From the NCBI GenBank assembly GCA_016218905.1, contig JACRCS010000407.1, forward strand, positions 1 through 24,401: 24,401 bases of DNA, written 5' to 3'. Shown piece by piece: positions 6,934-15,555 of this stretch. The position numbers and the translations under genes were made by a program. The notes under the pieces were generated by a model, which worked only from the letters and a program-made list of their open reading frames with translations, had not been told where the DNA came from and made no database searches. Positions within the stretch are counted from its first letter, which is position 1, and every line of letters starts with the position of its first letter. This stretch comes from Deltaproteobacteria bacterium. GTDB taxonomy: Bacteria; Desulfobacterota_C; Deferrisomatia; Deferrisomatales; JACRMM01.

Positions 6934-9816
6934 TTGCAGCGACGGCCCAGCCAAAAGGCATTCGTCTCCCTAGTGCCCGCCGGGCTATTTCGGGGCCCCT
7001 CGCTGACGCGCCGCGAAATGCTCACCTTCATAGTCGGTGTGGGCTTCGCGCCGATCCTCGGTAGTTGTGGCGGAGGCGGGGGTTCCCCTTCAACCGGAGG
7101 CGGGGGTTCCCCTCCAGGGGGTGGCGAAGAATCGGCGGGCTCTCCGAGCATCTCTCCGGATCACGTCTATCTGTGGGAAGAGGCCGAGCACTTTCAAGAC
7201 TTTGGCGGCTGGCTCCTGGAGACCCAGTTCATTGGCCAGATGGGCTCGGCCTATCTCATGGCGGAGGGGCTCGACGGGCCGGCCGCGCCGGCCCGCACCT
7301 CCGTCACTGTACCCAGAGCTGGAAACTACCAGGTGTGGGCTCGCTGTAAGAACTGGGCCCCGGAGTGGTCCCCGGGCAGGTTTCAGATCGAGGTGGCGGG
7401 GGCCCTCTTGCCGCGAGAGCTCGGCACGCGCCCCGATGGCACCTGGTGTTGGGAAGAGGCGGGAGAGGTACAGCTCTCGGCGGGCACCGCGGAGTTAGTC
7501 CTCCACGACCTCACCGGACATTACGGGCGCCTCGACGCGCTGCTCCTCACCACCGACCCGAACTTCCTACCGCCGGACTCGGCTTCCGGTACGGAGTGGC
7601 TCAGGGGCGAGCTGAGCGGGGTAGACCCGACGCCAGCCGACGCCGGCACGTACGACCTGGTCGTTGCAGGAGGGGGGCTCGCCGGCACCCTCGCCGCGGT
7701 GGCCGCCGCGCGTAACGGCTTGAGAGTCGCTCTCCTCCAGACCCGCCCGGTACTGGGAGGCAACGCTGCCGAAGAGGTCGGTGTGCGCCCCGAGGGGGCA
7801 GGTTCAAGCAACGTGGAGGCCCGGGAAACCGGCCTCGTGGAGGAGGTATCCCGGATCGCCTACTCGGCTGCGCCTGGGGGGGGGAGGCTCGGTTATGACG
7901 GGGCGCTTCACGTCCTCTGCGAAGGGGAGCCGAACCTCCAGGTCCATCTGAACACCCGCGTCTACGACGTCGAGCTGGCGGAGGGCCGCATAGCGGCGCT
8001 CATCGCCGCCGACACCGTGACGGGCCAGCGGCGGCGGTTTTGGGGCGCGCTCTTCGCGGACTGCACGGGCGACGGCGTGGTCGGTGCCGCGGCGGGCGCC
8101 GCTTTCTTCGTCGGCCGCGAGGGACGGGACGTCTACGGCGAGGAGCTCGCGCCCGACACGGGGGACGCGGTTACTCTCGGCACGAGCCTTCTCTATGGGG
8201 TCGCGCCGGAGCCGACCCCGCAGCGCTTCACGCCGCCCATCTGGGCCCGCCACTTCGAGCCCGAAGACCTCTACCGGCGCCCCATCGATGACGTCGGGCC
8301 GTTCTGGTGGGTCGAGTGGGGTGGGCACCTCGATACGATCGGCGACGCCGAGGAGATTCGGGACGAGCTGCTGCGCATCTCTTTCGGAGTCTGGGACCTC
8401 GTGAAGAACCGCTCGGCGATGGCCGGCGAAGCCGCCAATCTCCGGCTCGTTCCGGGCCGCGTCGTAGCCGGTAAGCGCGAGTCGCGCCGACTCGTGGGGG
8501 AGCACGTGCTGACGGAGAGTGAAGTCCGGGAAGGGGGCCTATTTCCGGACGTGGTGGCGCACGGGGGCTGGCCCATCGATCTTCACGCGCCGCTCGGGAT
8601 CGACGATCCCGGCGCGCCGAACGTCTCGGTTCCGGTGGATCCGTACGGCATCCCGTTGCGCAGCCTATACTCGCGCGATGTCGAGAATCTCTTCATGGCC
8701 GGGCGCAACCTGAGCGCGAGCCACGTAGGCCTCGGCTCGTCCCGCGTGATGCTGACGTGCGGCGCGTTGGGCCAGGCCGTCGGAACGGCAGCGGCCCTGT
8801 GCTGGCAACGGAACGTGTGGCCACGAGAGCTCGCACGAGGCCATGTCGCCGAACTCCAACAGCTCCTCCTTAAGGACGACGCGTACGTGCCCGGCATCGT
8901 CAATCAAGATCCGCTCGACCTGGCCCGGACATCGGTCGTAACGGCGTCGGGCACGAGAGACCGCGACGTCTACGACATCAACCACATCTATTACTCAGGC
9001 TCTTCGCTGTCCGTCAACGCGTACGTAGCCCAGGCCTTCATCCCCAGCTGCGACCGGCTGGAGAAAGTGGCGCTCTCCCTCAAGACCGGCGGGGGTGTGC
9101 CCGTGACTCTGACGGCCCGACTGCGCGTGGGCGAGACTGCGGACCTCTCCGCCGGAGGGGAAGACCTGGCCGTAGCAACGGCGCTCGTCCTACCGAACAC
9201 GGTCGGCTGGGTGGAGTTCCCGTTGCGGACGCCGTTGAGGAAAGGCACCGTGTACTGGGTGCGCCTCGATCGGGTCCCGCCTTCGGTCCTTCAGGTAGAG
9301 TGGCGCGGGGCGTTTGCCCCATGCGGCGGCCTCGGCAGGGTTGTCTGGTCCGTCGACCTGCGGACGTGGACGAACGTCGGGACGAACCTCGGACTCGCCA
9401 CCACGCCGCCGATCACGGCAGAACGCCCATATGATCCCGCAAACGCCGTGAACGGTTTGGCGAGGCCCTCCGGACCCTTCGAGAGGAACCTGTGGGTCTC
9501 GGCAGGCCGGTCCTTCCCGCACTGGCTCCAATTCGAGCTTCCGGCGCCCTCCGTGATCCACCGAGTGCACATCGTCTTCGACACCAATCTGGACCAATCA
9601 TCGGCATTCCTGCCGCCGGCGCGCGAGACGGTGAAGGATTACGAGGTGCAGGTCCGGGCGGACGGCGTCTGGACGCCCGTTGCCTCGGTCACGGAAAACA
9701 TCCAGCGCTTTCGACGGCATGAGTTCGAACCCGTTCGAGCGGACGCGGTCCGAGTCGTCGTCAACGCTACCCACGGTCACGCCACAGCGCGGATTTACGA
9801 GGTGCGGATCTACTGA
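6934..9816 (+). CDS. Secreted FAD-dependent oxidoreductase lipoprotein with flanking sugar-binding-like domains
   Basis: This 960-residue protein starts at a TTG (6934) preceded by GGGAG; the first in-frame ATG (7018) would cut into the export signal. TRREML (residues 25-30), a hydrophobic stretch and the lipobox LGSC (Cys45) suggest a Tat-exported lipoprotein. A Gly/Ser/Pro linker follows, encoded by a 19-bp direct repeat. Residues about 70-210 form a beta-rich domain like those preceding FAD enzymes in carbohydrate loci. The FAD_oxidored core (about 230-660) has the dinucleotide motif VVAGGGLAGTLAAVAAARNG, FADCTGDGVVGAA and FMAGRNLSASHVGLGSSR. The last 140 residues resemble a discoidin (F5/8C) domain. 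It lies 10 bases after the repeat protein. Oxidation of a sugar in the nascent or exported polysaccharide is an inference; the substrate is unknown. Confidence 0.88.
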   Translation: MQRRPSQKAFVSLVPAGLFRGPSLTRREMLTFIVGVGFAPILGSCGGGGGSPSTGGGGSPPGGGEESAGSPSISPDHVYLWEEAEHFQDFGGWLLETQFIGQMGSAYLMAEGLDGPAAPARTSVTVPRAGNYQVWARCKNWAPEWSPGRFQIEVAGALLPRELGTRPDGTWCWEEAGEVQLSAGTAELVLHDLTGHYGRLDALLLTTDPNFLPPDSASGTEWLRGELSGVDPTPADAGTYDLVVAGGGLAGTLAAVAAARNGLRVALLQTRPVLGGNAAEEVGVRPEGAGSSNVEARETGLVEEVSRIAYSAAPGGGRLGYDGALHVLCEGEPNLQVHLNTRVYDVELAEGRIAALIAADTVTGQRRRFWGALFADCTGDGVVGAAAGAAFFVGREGRDVYGEELAPDTGDAVTLGTSLLYGVAPEPTPQRFTPPIWARHFEPEDLYRRPIDDVGPFWWVEWGGHLDTIGDAEEIRDELLRISFGVWDLVKNRSAMAGEAANLRLVPGRVVAGKRESRRLVGEHVLTESEVREGGLFPDVVAHGGWPIDLHAPLGIDDPGAPNVSVPVDPYGIPLRSLYSRDVENLFMAGRNLSASHVGLGSSRVMLTCGALGQAVGTAAALCWQRNVWPRELARGHVAELQQLLLKDDAYVPGIVNQDPLDLARTSVVTASGTRDRDVYDINHIYYSGSSLSVNAYVAQAFIPSCDRLEKVALSLKTGGGVPVTLTARLRVGETADLSAGGEDLAVATALVLPNTVGWVEFPLRTPLRKGTVYWVRLDRVPPSVLQVEWRGAFAPCGGLGRVVWSVDLRTWTNVGTNLGLATTPPITAERPYDPANAVNGLARPSGPFERNLWVSAGRSFPHWLQFELPAPSVIHRVHIVFDTNLDQSSAFLPPARETVKDYEVQVRADGVWTPVASVTENIQRFRRHEFEPVRADAVRVVVNATHGHATARIYEVRIY
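7071..7113 (+). repeat. Two-copy direct repeat encoding the Gly-rich linker
   Basis: CGGAGGCGGGGGTTCCCCT occurs at 7071-7089 and again at 7095-7113, a period of 24 bases (8 codons). It encodes duplicated GGGGSP units just after the lipobox cysteine of the FAD oxidoreductase. The in-frame period suggests slippage-driven linker length variation. Confidence 0.75.
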
Positions 9817-9826
9817 TCAGGCGGAG

Positions 9827-9860
9827 TGTCAATCCACGAGCCTCTATGCCGGGATTGACA
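9827..9860. repeat. Inverted repeat between convergent operons, possible weak bidirectional terminator
   Basis: TGTCAATCC (9827-9835) and GGATTGACA (9852-9860) are perfect complements around a 16-base loop. They lie in the 62-base space where the rightward operon meets the leftward methyltransferase gene. There is no T-tract on either side and the stem is only moderately GC-rich, so terminator function is uncertain. Confidence 0.45.
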
Positions 9861-9878
9861 TCCTCGCAACGTGTCGTG

Positions 9879-10625
9879 CTATGTCTTTATCTTTGTTATC
9901 TTCATTGAGCCGGCGGAGTCGTCCAATACGAATTGCCCATCGACTCCGCGCAAATACTCATCGGTTGCTTTTCGACACCCGCCCCAATCGTGGTAATCGT
10001 CCAGGATTATGCTACCACCGACTACGAGGTGCGGGAAAATACGTTCCAAGCACGTCATTACAGGCTCATACCAATCCACATCAACATGTGCAAATGCAAC
10101 CGGTTCGTTGATTTTCATCGTCTCCTGGACTAAGCCCTTGACGAGCGACACAGATTCTTCGTCGCAGTCGATTCCAAAACTCTTCAAGTTGGAGCAAACA
10201 ACCCCGTACAAGTCTTCTACGTAACCATAGTATTTGTTGCCGCCGATTCCCTTTGACTTTCCTTCTACAATTGTTCGATAGCGATCATGAACATCCTCGG
10301 TATCTTCCTTTGTTGGCGGAGGAATCATTCCAAAAACATCGTAAATAAATAGCGGGCGATCAGAGCGTTTCAGAGATGCGATCAAGATAGCAGAGCCGCC
10401 AAGCGCACAACCAGCTTCAACAAACAGCCCGGGTACATTGGCATCCTCGATCGAGTGGCATGTGTTTGCGAGGCTAGCAAGTTTCTTGTCTGATAGATAG
10501 GTAAGTTTTTGAGAGCGGATCCGAGATATCAGTTTACGCTCCTCGGAAGGCAGTGCCGAAAAAACCGCATCCTGCTCCGGCGAGCCAACAAGCCTCCTCC
10601 AGCATCTCTTGATGAGGTCAACCAT
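9879..10625 (-). CDS. TylF/macrocin-type SAM-dependent O-methyltransferase
   Basis: This 248-residue class I methyltransferase probably methylates a sugar hydroxyl using SAM and a divalent metal. The SAM motif is GLFVEAGCALGGSAI (about residues 66-80). The metal/catalytic region is AHVDVDWYEP followed by GGSIILDDYHDWGGCRKATDEY-type sequence (about 178-220), as in TylF-family enzymes. The ATG at 10625 follows TAAGGAG. It lies 38 bases after the aminotransferase gene and is the last gene of the leftward operon. Its base composition is clearly different: two counted 60-base lines give 45% and 43% GC against about 65% in a glycosyltransferase line, which suggests recent acquisition. The acceptor sugar cannot be read from sequence. 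Confidence 0.88.
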   Translation of the reverse strand: MVDLIKRCWRRLVGSPEQDAVFSALPSEERKLISRIRSQKLTYLSDKKLASLANTCHSIEDANVPGLFVEAGCALGGSAILIASLKRSDRPLFIYDVFGMIPPPTKEDTEDVHDRYRTIVEGKSKGIGGNKYYGYVEDLYGVVCSNLKSFGIDCDEESVSLVKGLVQETMKINEPVAFAHVDVDWYEPVMTCLERIFPHLVVGGSIILDDYHDWGGCRKATDEYLRGVDGQFVLDDSAGSMKITKIKT

Positions 10626-10663
10626 AATTTCTCCTTAAGGCTACGAACTAACAGCACAGGAGA

Positions 10664-11854
10664 TCAGCTCCGAGCTTCAGAGAATCCTCGCCCTCGGCAA
10701 CGGCGGATGATGTCTACCACCCGCCCCACCTCGTTCTCTTGCATCGCTGTGCCGGAAGGCAGGCAGAGGCCACGCCGGAACAGATCTTCGGCCACTCTTC
10801 CGCCACAGACCTCGTGCCCCCGAAAGACCGGCTGAAGGTGCATCGGCTTCCAGACGGGACGCGCTTCGATGTTCTCGCCCTCGAGGACCGAACGCACCAT
10901 TTCCGGGTCGGCGCCGAACTCTTCGGGGGTGATCAGGATGATGGTGAGCCATCGCGTACATCGCCCATAGGCGGCCTCCGGCATCCACTCAATGCCCGGA
11001 AGGTCGCCTAGCCCCTCCTGATACCACCGGAAGATCTCCCGCTTACGTTTCACGCGATCGTCCAGCACCCGTAATTGTCCCCGCCCGATGGCCGCCAGGA
11101 TTTTGCTCATCCGGTAGTTGTAACCCGTCTCGGAGTGTTCGTAGTGCGGCGCGGGATCGCGGGCCTGTTGCGAGAGGAAGCGCGCGCGCTCGATCACTTG
11201 CGGAGCGTCGGAGCAAAGCATCCCTCCCCCGGACGTCGTAATGATCTTGTTCCCATTAAACGAAAACGCGGAGGCCTGCGCCCCCTTTCCCGCGTGGTTT
11301 CCCTTGTAGGTGGCGCCGACTGCTTCGGCCGAGTCCGTCACTACGGGTACGCCATACGGCGCGCAGACCTCGAGGATCCGATCGATGTCGCAGCACTGGC
11401 CGTAGAGGTCCGTCGGGACGACCGCCTTGGGGACTCTACCCGACCGGGCGCGCCTCCCCAGTTCCTCAGCCAGGAGGTCCGGATCCATGTTCCAGCTCCC
11501 GGGATCGGAGTCGACGAAGACCGGTACCGCTCCCTGAAAGACGATGGGAGTCACTCCTCCGATAAAGGTCAGCGTCGAAGCGATCACTTCGTCGCCAGGC
11601 CCGACCCCCAGGCAACGGAGAGCCAGGTGAAGCGCCGCCGTGCCGCTGGAGACCGCCAGCGCAGCGGCCATGCCGGCCCGCTGCGCGAACTCCTTCTCGA
11701 AGGCGTCCACCATCGGCCCCAAGGGGGCGATGTAGTTCGACTGGAAGGCCTCTTGGACGAGTTGGATCTCGTCGCCGGATAGGTGGGGGGGGGAAAGGAA
11801 GAGGCGCTCACTCCCCGCCAAATGTGCCGGTTCGCCTGCCCGGTCAGTTCTCAT
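10664..11854 (-). CDS. DegT/DnrJ/EryC1-family sugar aminotransferase (EpsN/PglE-like)
   Basis: This 396-residue PLP enzyme transfers an amino group from glutamate to a 4-keto nucleotide sugar. Visible marks are AVSSGTAALHLAL near the N-terminus, DSAEAVGATYKG, and the PLP lysine in FSFNGNKIITTSGGGML. I chose the ATG at 11854, which has a GGAGGGG site and overlaps the acetyltransferase stop by 11 bases. A longer reading to 11968 has a low-complexity extension inside that gene and no family similarity. Together with the two genes upstream it reproduces the EpsL-EpsM-EpsN / PglC-PglD-PglE order, suggesting synthesis of a 4-amino or N-acetylbacillosamine-type sugar. The 4,6-dehydratase needed to supply its substrate is not in this window. 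Confidence 0.93.
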   Translation of the reverse strand: MRTDRAGEPAHLAGSERLFLSPPHLSGDEIQLVQEAFQSNYIAPLGPMVDAFEKEFAQRAGMAAALAVSSGTAALHLALRCLGVGPGDEVIASTLTFIGGVTPIVFQGAVPVFVDSDPGSWNMDPDLLAEELGRRARSGRVPKAVVPTDLYGQCCDIDRILEVCAPYGVPVVTDSAEAVGATYKGNHAGKGAQASAFSFNGNKIITTSGGGMLCSDAPQVIERARFLSQQARDPAPHYEHSETGYNYRMSKILAAIGRGQLRVLDDRVKRKREIFRWYQEGLGDLPGIEWMPEAAYGRCTRWLTIILITPEEFGADPEMVRSVLEGENIEARPVWKPMHLQPVFRGHEVCGGRVAEDLFRRGLCLPSGTAMQENEVGRVVDIIRRCRGRGFSEARS

Positions 11855-12506
11855 GCCACCCCTCCGGCCTCGAGCGGATAGGGCGTGCAGGACTCCCCAC
11901 GGCGGTGATGTTGGGCGGCAGGTCGCGGACCACCACCGCGCCGGCCCCGACGACGGACCACTCACCAAGGGTGATGCCCTGGATGATCTTGGCGCCCGTC
12001 CCGACGTCCACGCCCTCGCCGATCCGGCAGCAGCCGGAGACGTTCACGCTCGGTGAGGCGGTGACGAAGTCGGCCAGCAGGGTGTCGTGTCCGAGGGTGC
12101 AGCCCAGATTGAGGATGACGTGTCTGCCGATGGTCAGGTCCGTGGTGATGAGGCACCCCGCGCAGACGATAGAGCCCTCTTCGATCGTGACATTGTCGCC
12201 GACCCACGCGGCCGGGTGTACGAGCGTGGCGAAGGACGTGCAGCCTTCGGCCCGCAGGGCCTGTGCCACGCGCTTCCTCGACGCGGGACTCCCGATGGCG
12301 ATGGCGACCGCCACCTCGCGATGGGACCCTGCCCACTCTCTTCCGCCCAGAACGGGGAGACCGTGGAGCTCGGTGCCGTGGGCTGCGGGGTTGTCGTCTA
12401 CGAAACCCAGCATCTCCCACGTGGGGACGTGCCGGTTGATGTCCTTGATCACCTGGTGCACTTCACGGGCGAAGCCTCCCGTCCCGAACACGACGACTCT
12501 TCTCAT
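11844..12506 (-). CDS. PglD/NeuD-like sugar O/N-acetyltransferase
   Basis: This 220-residue enzyme has an N-terminal Rossmann-like sugar-nucleotide domain (VVVFGTGGFAREV at residues 4-16). A C-terminal left-handed parallel beta-helix of hexapeptide repeats follows (about 95-210, ending GSPARPI). In PglD-type enzymes it acetylates the 4-amino group of a UDP-sugar with acetyl-CoA; the likely catalytic histidine is in TLGHDTLLADF. The start ATG at 12506 overlaps the preceding stop in ATGA, and its own stop lies inside the next gene's start region, so all three genes are coupled. NeuD-like sialic-acid acetyltransferases are similar, but the neighbours favour the PglD/EpsM role. Confidence 0.92.
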   Translation of the reverse strand: MRRVVVFGTGGFAREVHQVIKDINRHVPTWEMLGFVDDNPAAHGTELHGLPVLGGREWAGSHREVAVAIAIGSPASRKRVAQALRAEGCTSFATLVHPAAWVGDNVTIEEGSIVCAGCLITTDLTIGRHVILNLGCTLGHDTLLADFVTASPSVNVSGCCRIGEGVDVGTGAKIIQGITLGEWSVVGAGAVVVRDLPPNITAVGSPARPIRSRPEGWHEN

Positions 12507-13123
12507 GGCAGCGACTTCCGTAAATCAGCCTTCGGCGGGCCGAGGAACTCCGGCATGGTGGAACAGCCCGGGGCGCTTACGCCCTCGCGGCGGAGGACCG
12601 TGGCCAGCGTGATCCACAAGATCTTCATGTCCAGCCACACCGACTGATGGTCAACGTACCACACGTCCAACGCGAACCGGTCTTCCCAGGAAAGGGCGTT
12701 GCGGCCGTTCACCTGAGCCCAGCCGGTGATCCCCGGCCTGACTTCGTGGCGCCGGGCCTGTTCGGGAGTGTACCGCTCGAGATACTCCATCAGGAGCGGC
12801 CTCGGCCCGACCAGGCTCATCTCTCCCTTTAGCACGTTCAGGAGCTCGGGGAGCTCGTCCAGGCTGGTCGATCGGAGAAAGCGTCCGAAACGCGTGAGGC
12901 GGTCGGCGTCGGCGAGGAGCTCGCCGCCGGGCCCGCGCGCTTTCGTCATCGTTCGAAACTTGAGCATCCGGAAGGGCCGGCCGCCAAGCCCCGGCCGCAC
13001 CTGGCCGAAGAAGACAGGGCTGCCCATCGTCAATCGGACGAGGACTCCGATTGCGAGCAGCGCCGGCCAGAGGAGTGCCAAGCCGAGGATGGAGCCCACC
13101 AAATCCAGGAGTCGCTTAAGCAC
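12503..13123 (-). CDS. Initiating sugar-phosphate transferase (PglC/EpsL-like bacterial sugar transferase)
   Basis: This 206-residue monotopic phosphoglycosyl transferase moves a sugar-1-phosphate from a UDP-sugar to undecaprenyl phosphate, the first step of repeat-unit assembly. It has one N-terminal re-entrant membrane helix (about residues 9-30) and the conserved FRMLKFRTM. The catalytic Asp-Glu dyad is in TSLDELPELLNVLKGEMSLVGPRP, and GITGWAQVNGRN follows. Its short length is that of PglC, without the long WbaP/WcaJ N-terminus. The start is GTG at 13123 with GGGAG upstream, overlapping the glycosyltransferase stop by 8 bases. Confidence 0.94.
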   Translation of the reverse strand: MLKRLLDLVGSILGLALLWPALLAIGVLVRLTMGSPVFFGQVRPGLGGRPFRMLKFRTMTKARGPGGELLADADRLTRFGRFLRSTSLDELPELLNVLKGEMSLVGPRPLLMEYLERYTPEQARRHEVRPGITGWAQVNGRNALSWEDRFALDVWYVDHQSVWLDMKILWITLATVLRREGVSAPGCSTMPEFLGPPKADLRKSLP

Positions 13124-14351
13124 GTCTCTCCCGCGCTGCCTCTTCGAGCACCCGGCGCAGCTTTTCGGCCAATATGTCTCTGTTGAACTCGTTCATGGCG
13201 AGCTCCCGCGCAGCCTGTCTTCCCTGTCTCAGCCGGTGTTCGTCCCGCACGAACTCCTGGATCAGCCGCGCCGCCGTGACCGGGTCATTCGGAGGGACCA
13301 CCACGCCCGCCTTGCGCTGTCGGACCAGCTCGGCCTGCCAACCCTCGTAGTTTAGGACGATGGGCCGCCCTGCGGCGAGCGAGTCGAAAAACTTGTTGGC
13401 CGCATTGTGCCAGAGCACCGGGTTGTCTATGAAGAACGAGCTCCCGAGCGTCGTCGCCGAGAGCACCTTCGGGATTTCGTTCTTGGGCAGCGGCGGGAGC
13501 ATCCACAGGTTCTTCTCGAACACACCCGCGGCCTGTGCCGCCAAGCGGACGTTGGCGTGCTCATGCCCGTCGCCCACGATGAGAAACGTCACGTCCGGGT
13601 CCAGCAGGAGCATGCGCTCGGCGATGTCGACGAAGTACCGGGCGTTGTTCACCACCCCCAGCGTTCCGGTGTAGGTGACGAGGGGCCCCCGCTTCAGGTA
13701 GGGGTGCTCGGAGAGGAACTGTTGGCCGGCCGTATCCGGAACGTCGAAGTTCTGCACGTCGCTGCTGTTGGGGATGACGGTCACCCGCTCGGCCGGATAT
13801 CCGGCCCGCGCCACCCCGTCGCGCATGCCGGGGGAGAGCGCCACGACGCGGGCCGAGCTCCGATAGGCGCAACGCTCCAGAGCCTTGCTCGCCCAGATGA
13901 GCAAGGGATTGCGGATCGCTCCCAGGCTGATCGGAATCTCGGGCCAGAGGTCGCGCACTTCGAAGACCATGGGGACCCGTCGCCGCGACTTCGCGACGAT
14001 GCCCGGGATCGCGATCGTCAGGGGCGTGCTCGTGGCGAAGACCAGGTCGATGCCTTCAACGCCGGCGGCGAGCACGCTGGCTCTATAGGCGAACTCGACG
14101 AAGACGAGAAGTCGGCGGCGAAACGACAGCTTGTTCGAGTAGGGTATCCGCACCACAACGAGCTGGATCCCGTCGCACTCGAGCCGGGAGACCTCCCCGT
14201 CCAAATTGTAGTGTTTCGGGAAGAAGGCGCTGGAGGTGAGCAGAGTCACCTGGTGACCGGCTCTTACCAGCCTCCTCGCCATCTCGTAGGACCGAGTGCC
14301 GCCCTTACCGTCCGGTGGCACGAAGTACTGGTGGATGTAGAGAATGTGCAT
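13116..14351 (-). CDS. GT4 glycosyltransferase (WbuB-like)
   Basis: This 411-residue GT-B enzyme probably adds a sugar to the lipid-linked repeat unit at the cytoplasmic face. The N-terminus LYIHQYFVPPDGKGGTRSYE and the central FEVRDLWPEIP are typical of the WbuB-like branch of GT4 (amino-sugar transferases). The donor domain holds VTYTGTLGVVNNARYF and FFDSLAAGRPIVLNYEGWQ. The ATG at 14351 follows GAGGG, and the gene ends 8 bases inside the sugar transferase. The 79 bases upstream, before the next glycosyltransferase's stop, hold nothing recognisable. Donor and acceptor are not known. Confidence 0.92.
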   Translation of the reverse strand: MHILYIHQYFVPPDGKGGTRSYEMARRLVRAGHQVTLLTSSAFFPKHYNLDGEVSRLECDGIQLVVVRIPYSNKLSFRRRLLVFVEFAYRASVLAAGVEGIDLVFATSTPLTIAIPGIVAKSRRRVPMVFEVRDLWPEIPISLGAIRNPLLIWASKALERCAYRSSARVVALSPGMRDGVARAGYPAERVTVIPNSSDVQNFDVPDTAGQQFLSEHPYLKRGPLVTYTGTLGVVNNARYFVDIAERMLLLDPDVTFLIVGDGHEHANVRLAAQAAGVFEKNLWMLPPLPKNEIPKVLSATTLGSSFFIDNPVLWHNAANKFFDSLAAGRPIVLNYEGWQAELVRQRKAGVVVPPNDPVTAARLIQEFVRDEHRLRQGRQAARELAMNEFNRDILAEKLRRVLEEAARERRA

Positions 14352-14430
14352 ACGAGATCCCTCGGAGAGATGCTCACCTTCGGCCCTCGCCTTCTCGGGG
14401 TGCTTTCCGTCGCGTGCGTTTTGTGCCTGC

Positions 14431-15555
14431 TCAGGAGGGAGGCCCGATCAGCTCGTCGTAGAGCGCTAAGAGCCCGCGCTCCTGGGACGCCCAGCAGAAC
14501 CGCTCGAGCACCGCCTTGCGCCCCCGTTCCCCCATTTGCCTGGCGCGTTCCGGATCGCCCAAGAGCCCCGCCACGGCATCGGCCGTCTGTGCCGGATCGA
14601 GGGGATCCGTGAAGACGCAGCAGCGAGCCGTGCCGATGCGTTCCTCGTAGAAGGGAAAGTTCGAGAGGACGAAGGGAATGCCGGCCGTCATGTACTCGAA
14701 TGCCTTGGTCGGATACGACCGAACGTAGTTCGGATCCGGGTGGAGGAGGCAAAACCCGACGGATGCGCGCTCGACGATCCGCATCGCCTCCGGCTGGTCG
14801 AGGCGGCCGTGGAAGCGCACCCGGTCCCCGAGACGAAGCTCTGCGGCCCGCGCGAACCAATGTTGTTCGTCCTTCGCCGGGAACGGGCCGATGCAGTCGA
14901 ACGTCACTGCATGGCCTCGGTCCAACAGGAGGCGAACGGTCTCGAGCATCTCGTTGATCCCGCGCTTCCGAGCGACCGTGCCGAGGTAAACCAGCCGAGC
15001 GGGCGAGGCTCGGTGGCTGGCTGGCGCCCTGCTGCCGTTTACGATGGGGTAGTTCAGGACAACGCAGGCGCGCGGGTCAGCCCGCCGATAAGCTTCAAAG
15101 TACGACTCTTCGGCGAGCACCAGCCGGACTCGGCCTTTCGTCAGGAACATCTCCAGGCCGGCGTACACCCGGGACGCGAGCTCCCTTGCGGGGAGCCACT
15201 CCTTGTTTCGGAGCTGCAGCGCGACGTGCTCGTGCACGTCGAACACCATCGGCTTGCCTTGCAGCAGCGCAAGTGCGTAGGGCAGGAGCTCCGGGTCATG
15301 GAAATGATAGAGGCTCGCGTTCAGCGCTCGAGCCTGTCGCACTGTATCAAAGGCCGTGCGAGTCATCCGCGCGGCGCGGCTCCTTCCGGCTAGCACCGGG
15401 TGCAGGAACACCCCGTCCTGCTCCCGAGATGGGCCCGTCATCGGAGCGACGAGGTGGACCTCGTACCCCCTGCGGGCCAAGCTCCGGCACTCCTTGTGGT
15501 AGATGCGCGTGTCTTGGGGAGAGTGCACCGAGGTGAAATGGCAGACCCGCTTCAT
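14431..15555 (-). CDS. GT4 glycosyltransferase
   Basis: This 374-residue GT-B enzyme acts on lipid-linked or nucleotide-sugar substrates in the cytoplasm. The N-terminal domain starts RVCHFTSVHSPQDTRIYHKE. The C-terminal donor domain contains LVYLGTVARKRGINEMLE and PTKAFEYMTAGIPFVLSNFP, the latter carrying the conserved EX7E-type glutamate region. The start is ATG at 15555, which shares one base with the polymerase stop (TGATG). A GTG one codon earlier (15558) is possible and would add one residue. Third glycosyltransferase-class gene of the leftward operon; specificity unknown. Confidence 0.92.
   Translation of the reverse strand: MKRVCHFTSVHSPQDTRIYHKECRSLARRGYEVHLVAPMTGPSREQDGVFLHPVLAGRSRAARMTRTAFDTVRQARALNASLYHFHDPELLPYALALLQGKPMVFDVHEHVALQLRNKEWLPARELASRVYAGLEMFLTKGRVRLVLAEESYFEAYRRADPRACVVLNYPIVNGSRAPASHRASPARLVYLGTVARKRGINEMLETVRLLLDRGHAVTFDCIGPFPAKDEQHWFARAAELRLGDRVRFHGRLDQPEAMRIVERASVGFCLLHPDPNYVRSYPTKAFEYMTAGIPFVLSNFPFYEERIGTARCCVFTDPLDPAQTADAVAGLLGDPERARQMGERGRKAVLERFCWASQERGLLALYDELIGPPS

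Noticed and set aside
11855..11968. N-terminal extension of the aminotransferase to 11968
   Set aside because: The 38 extra residues are low-complexity, lie inside the acetyltransferase gene, and the ATG at 11854 has a strong ribosome-binding site.
13407..14612. A 401-codon plus-strand open frame
   Set aside because: It is antisense to a GT4 glycosyltransferase and has low-complexity Arg/His/Glu-rich sequence typical of shadow frames.
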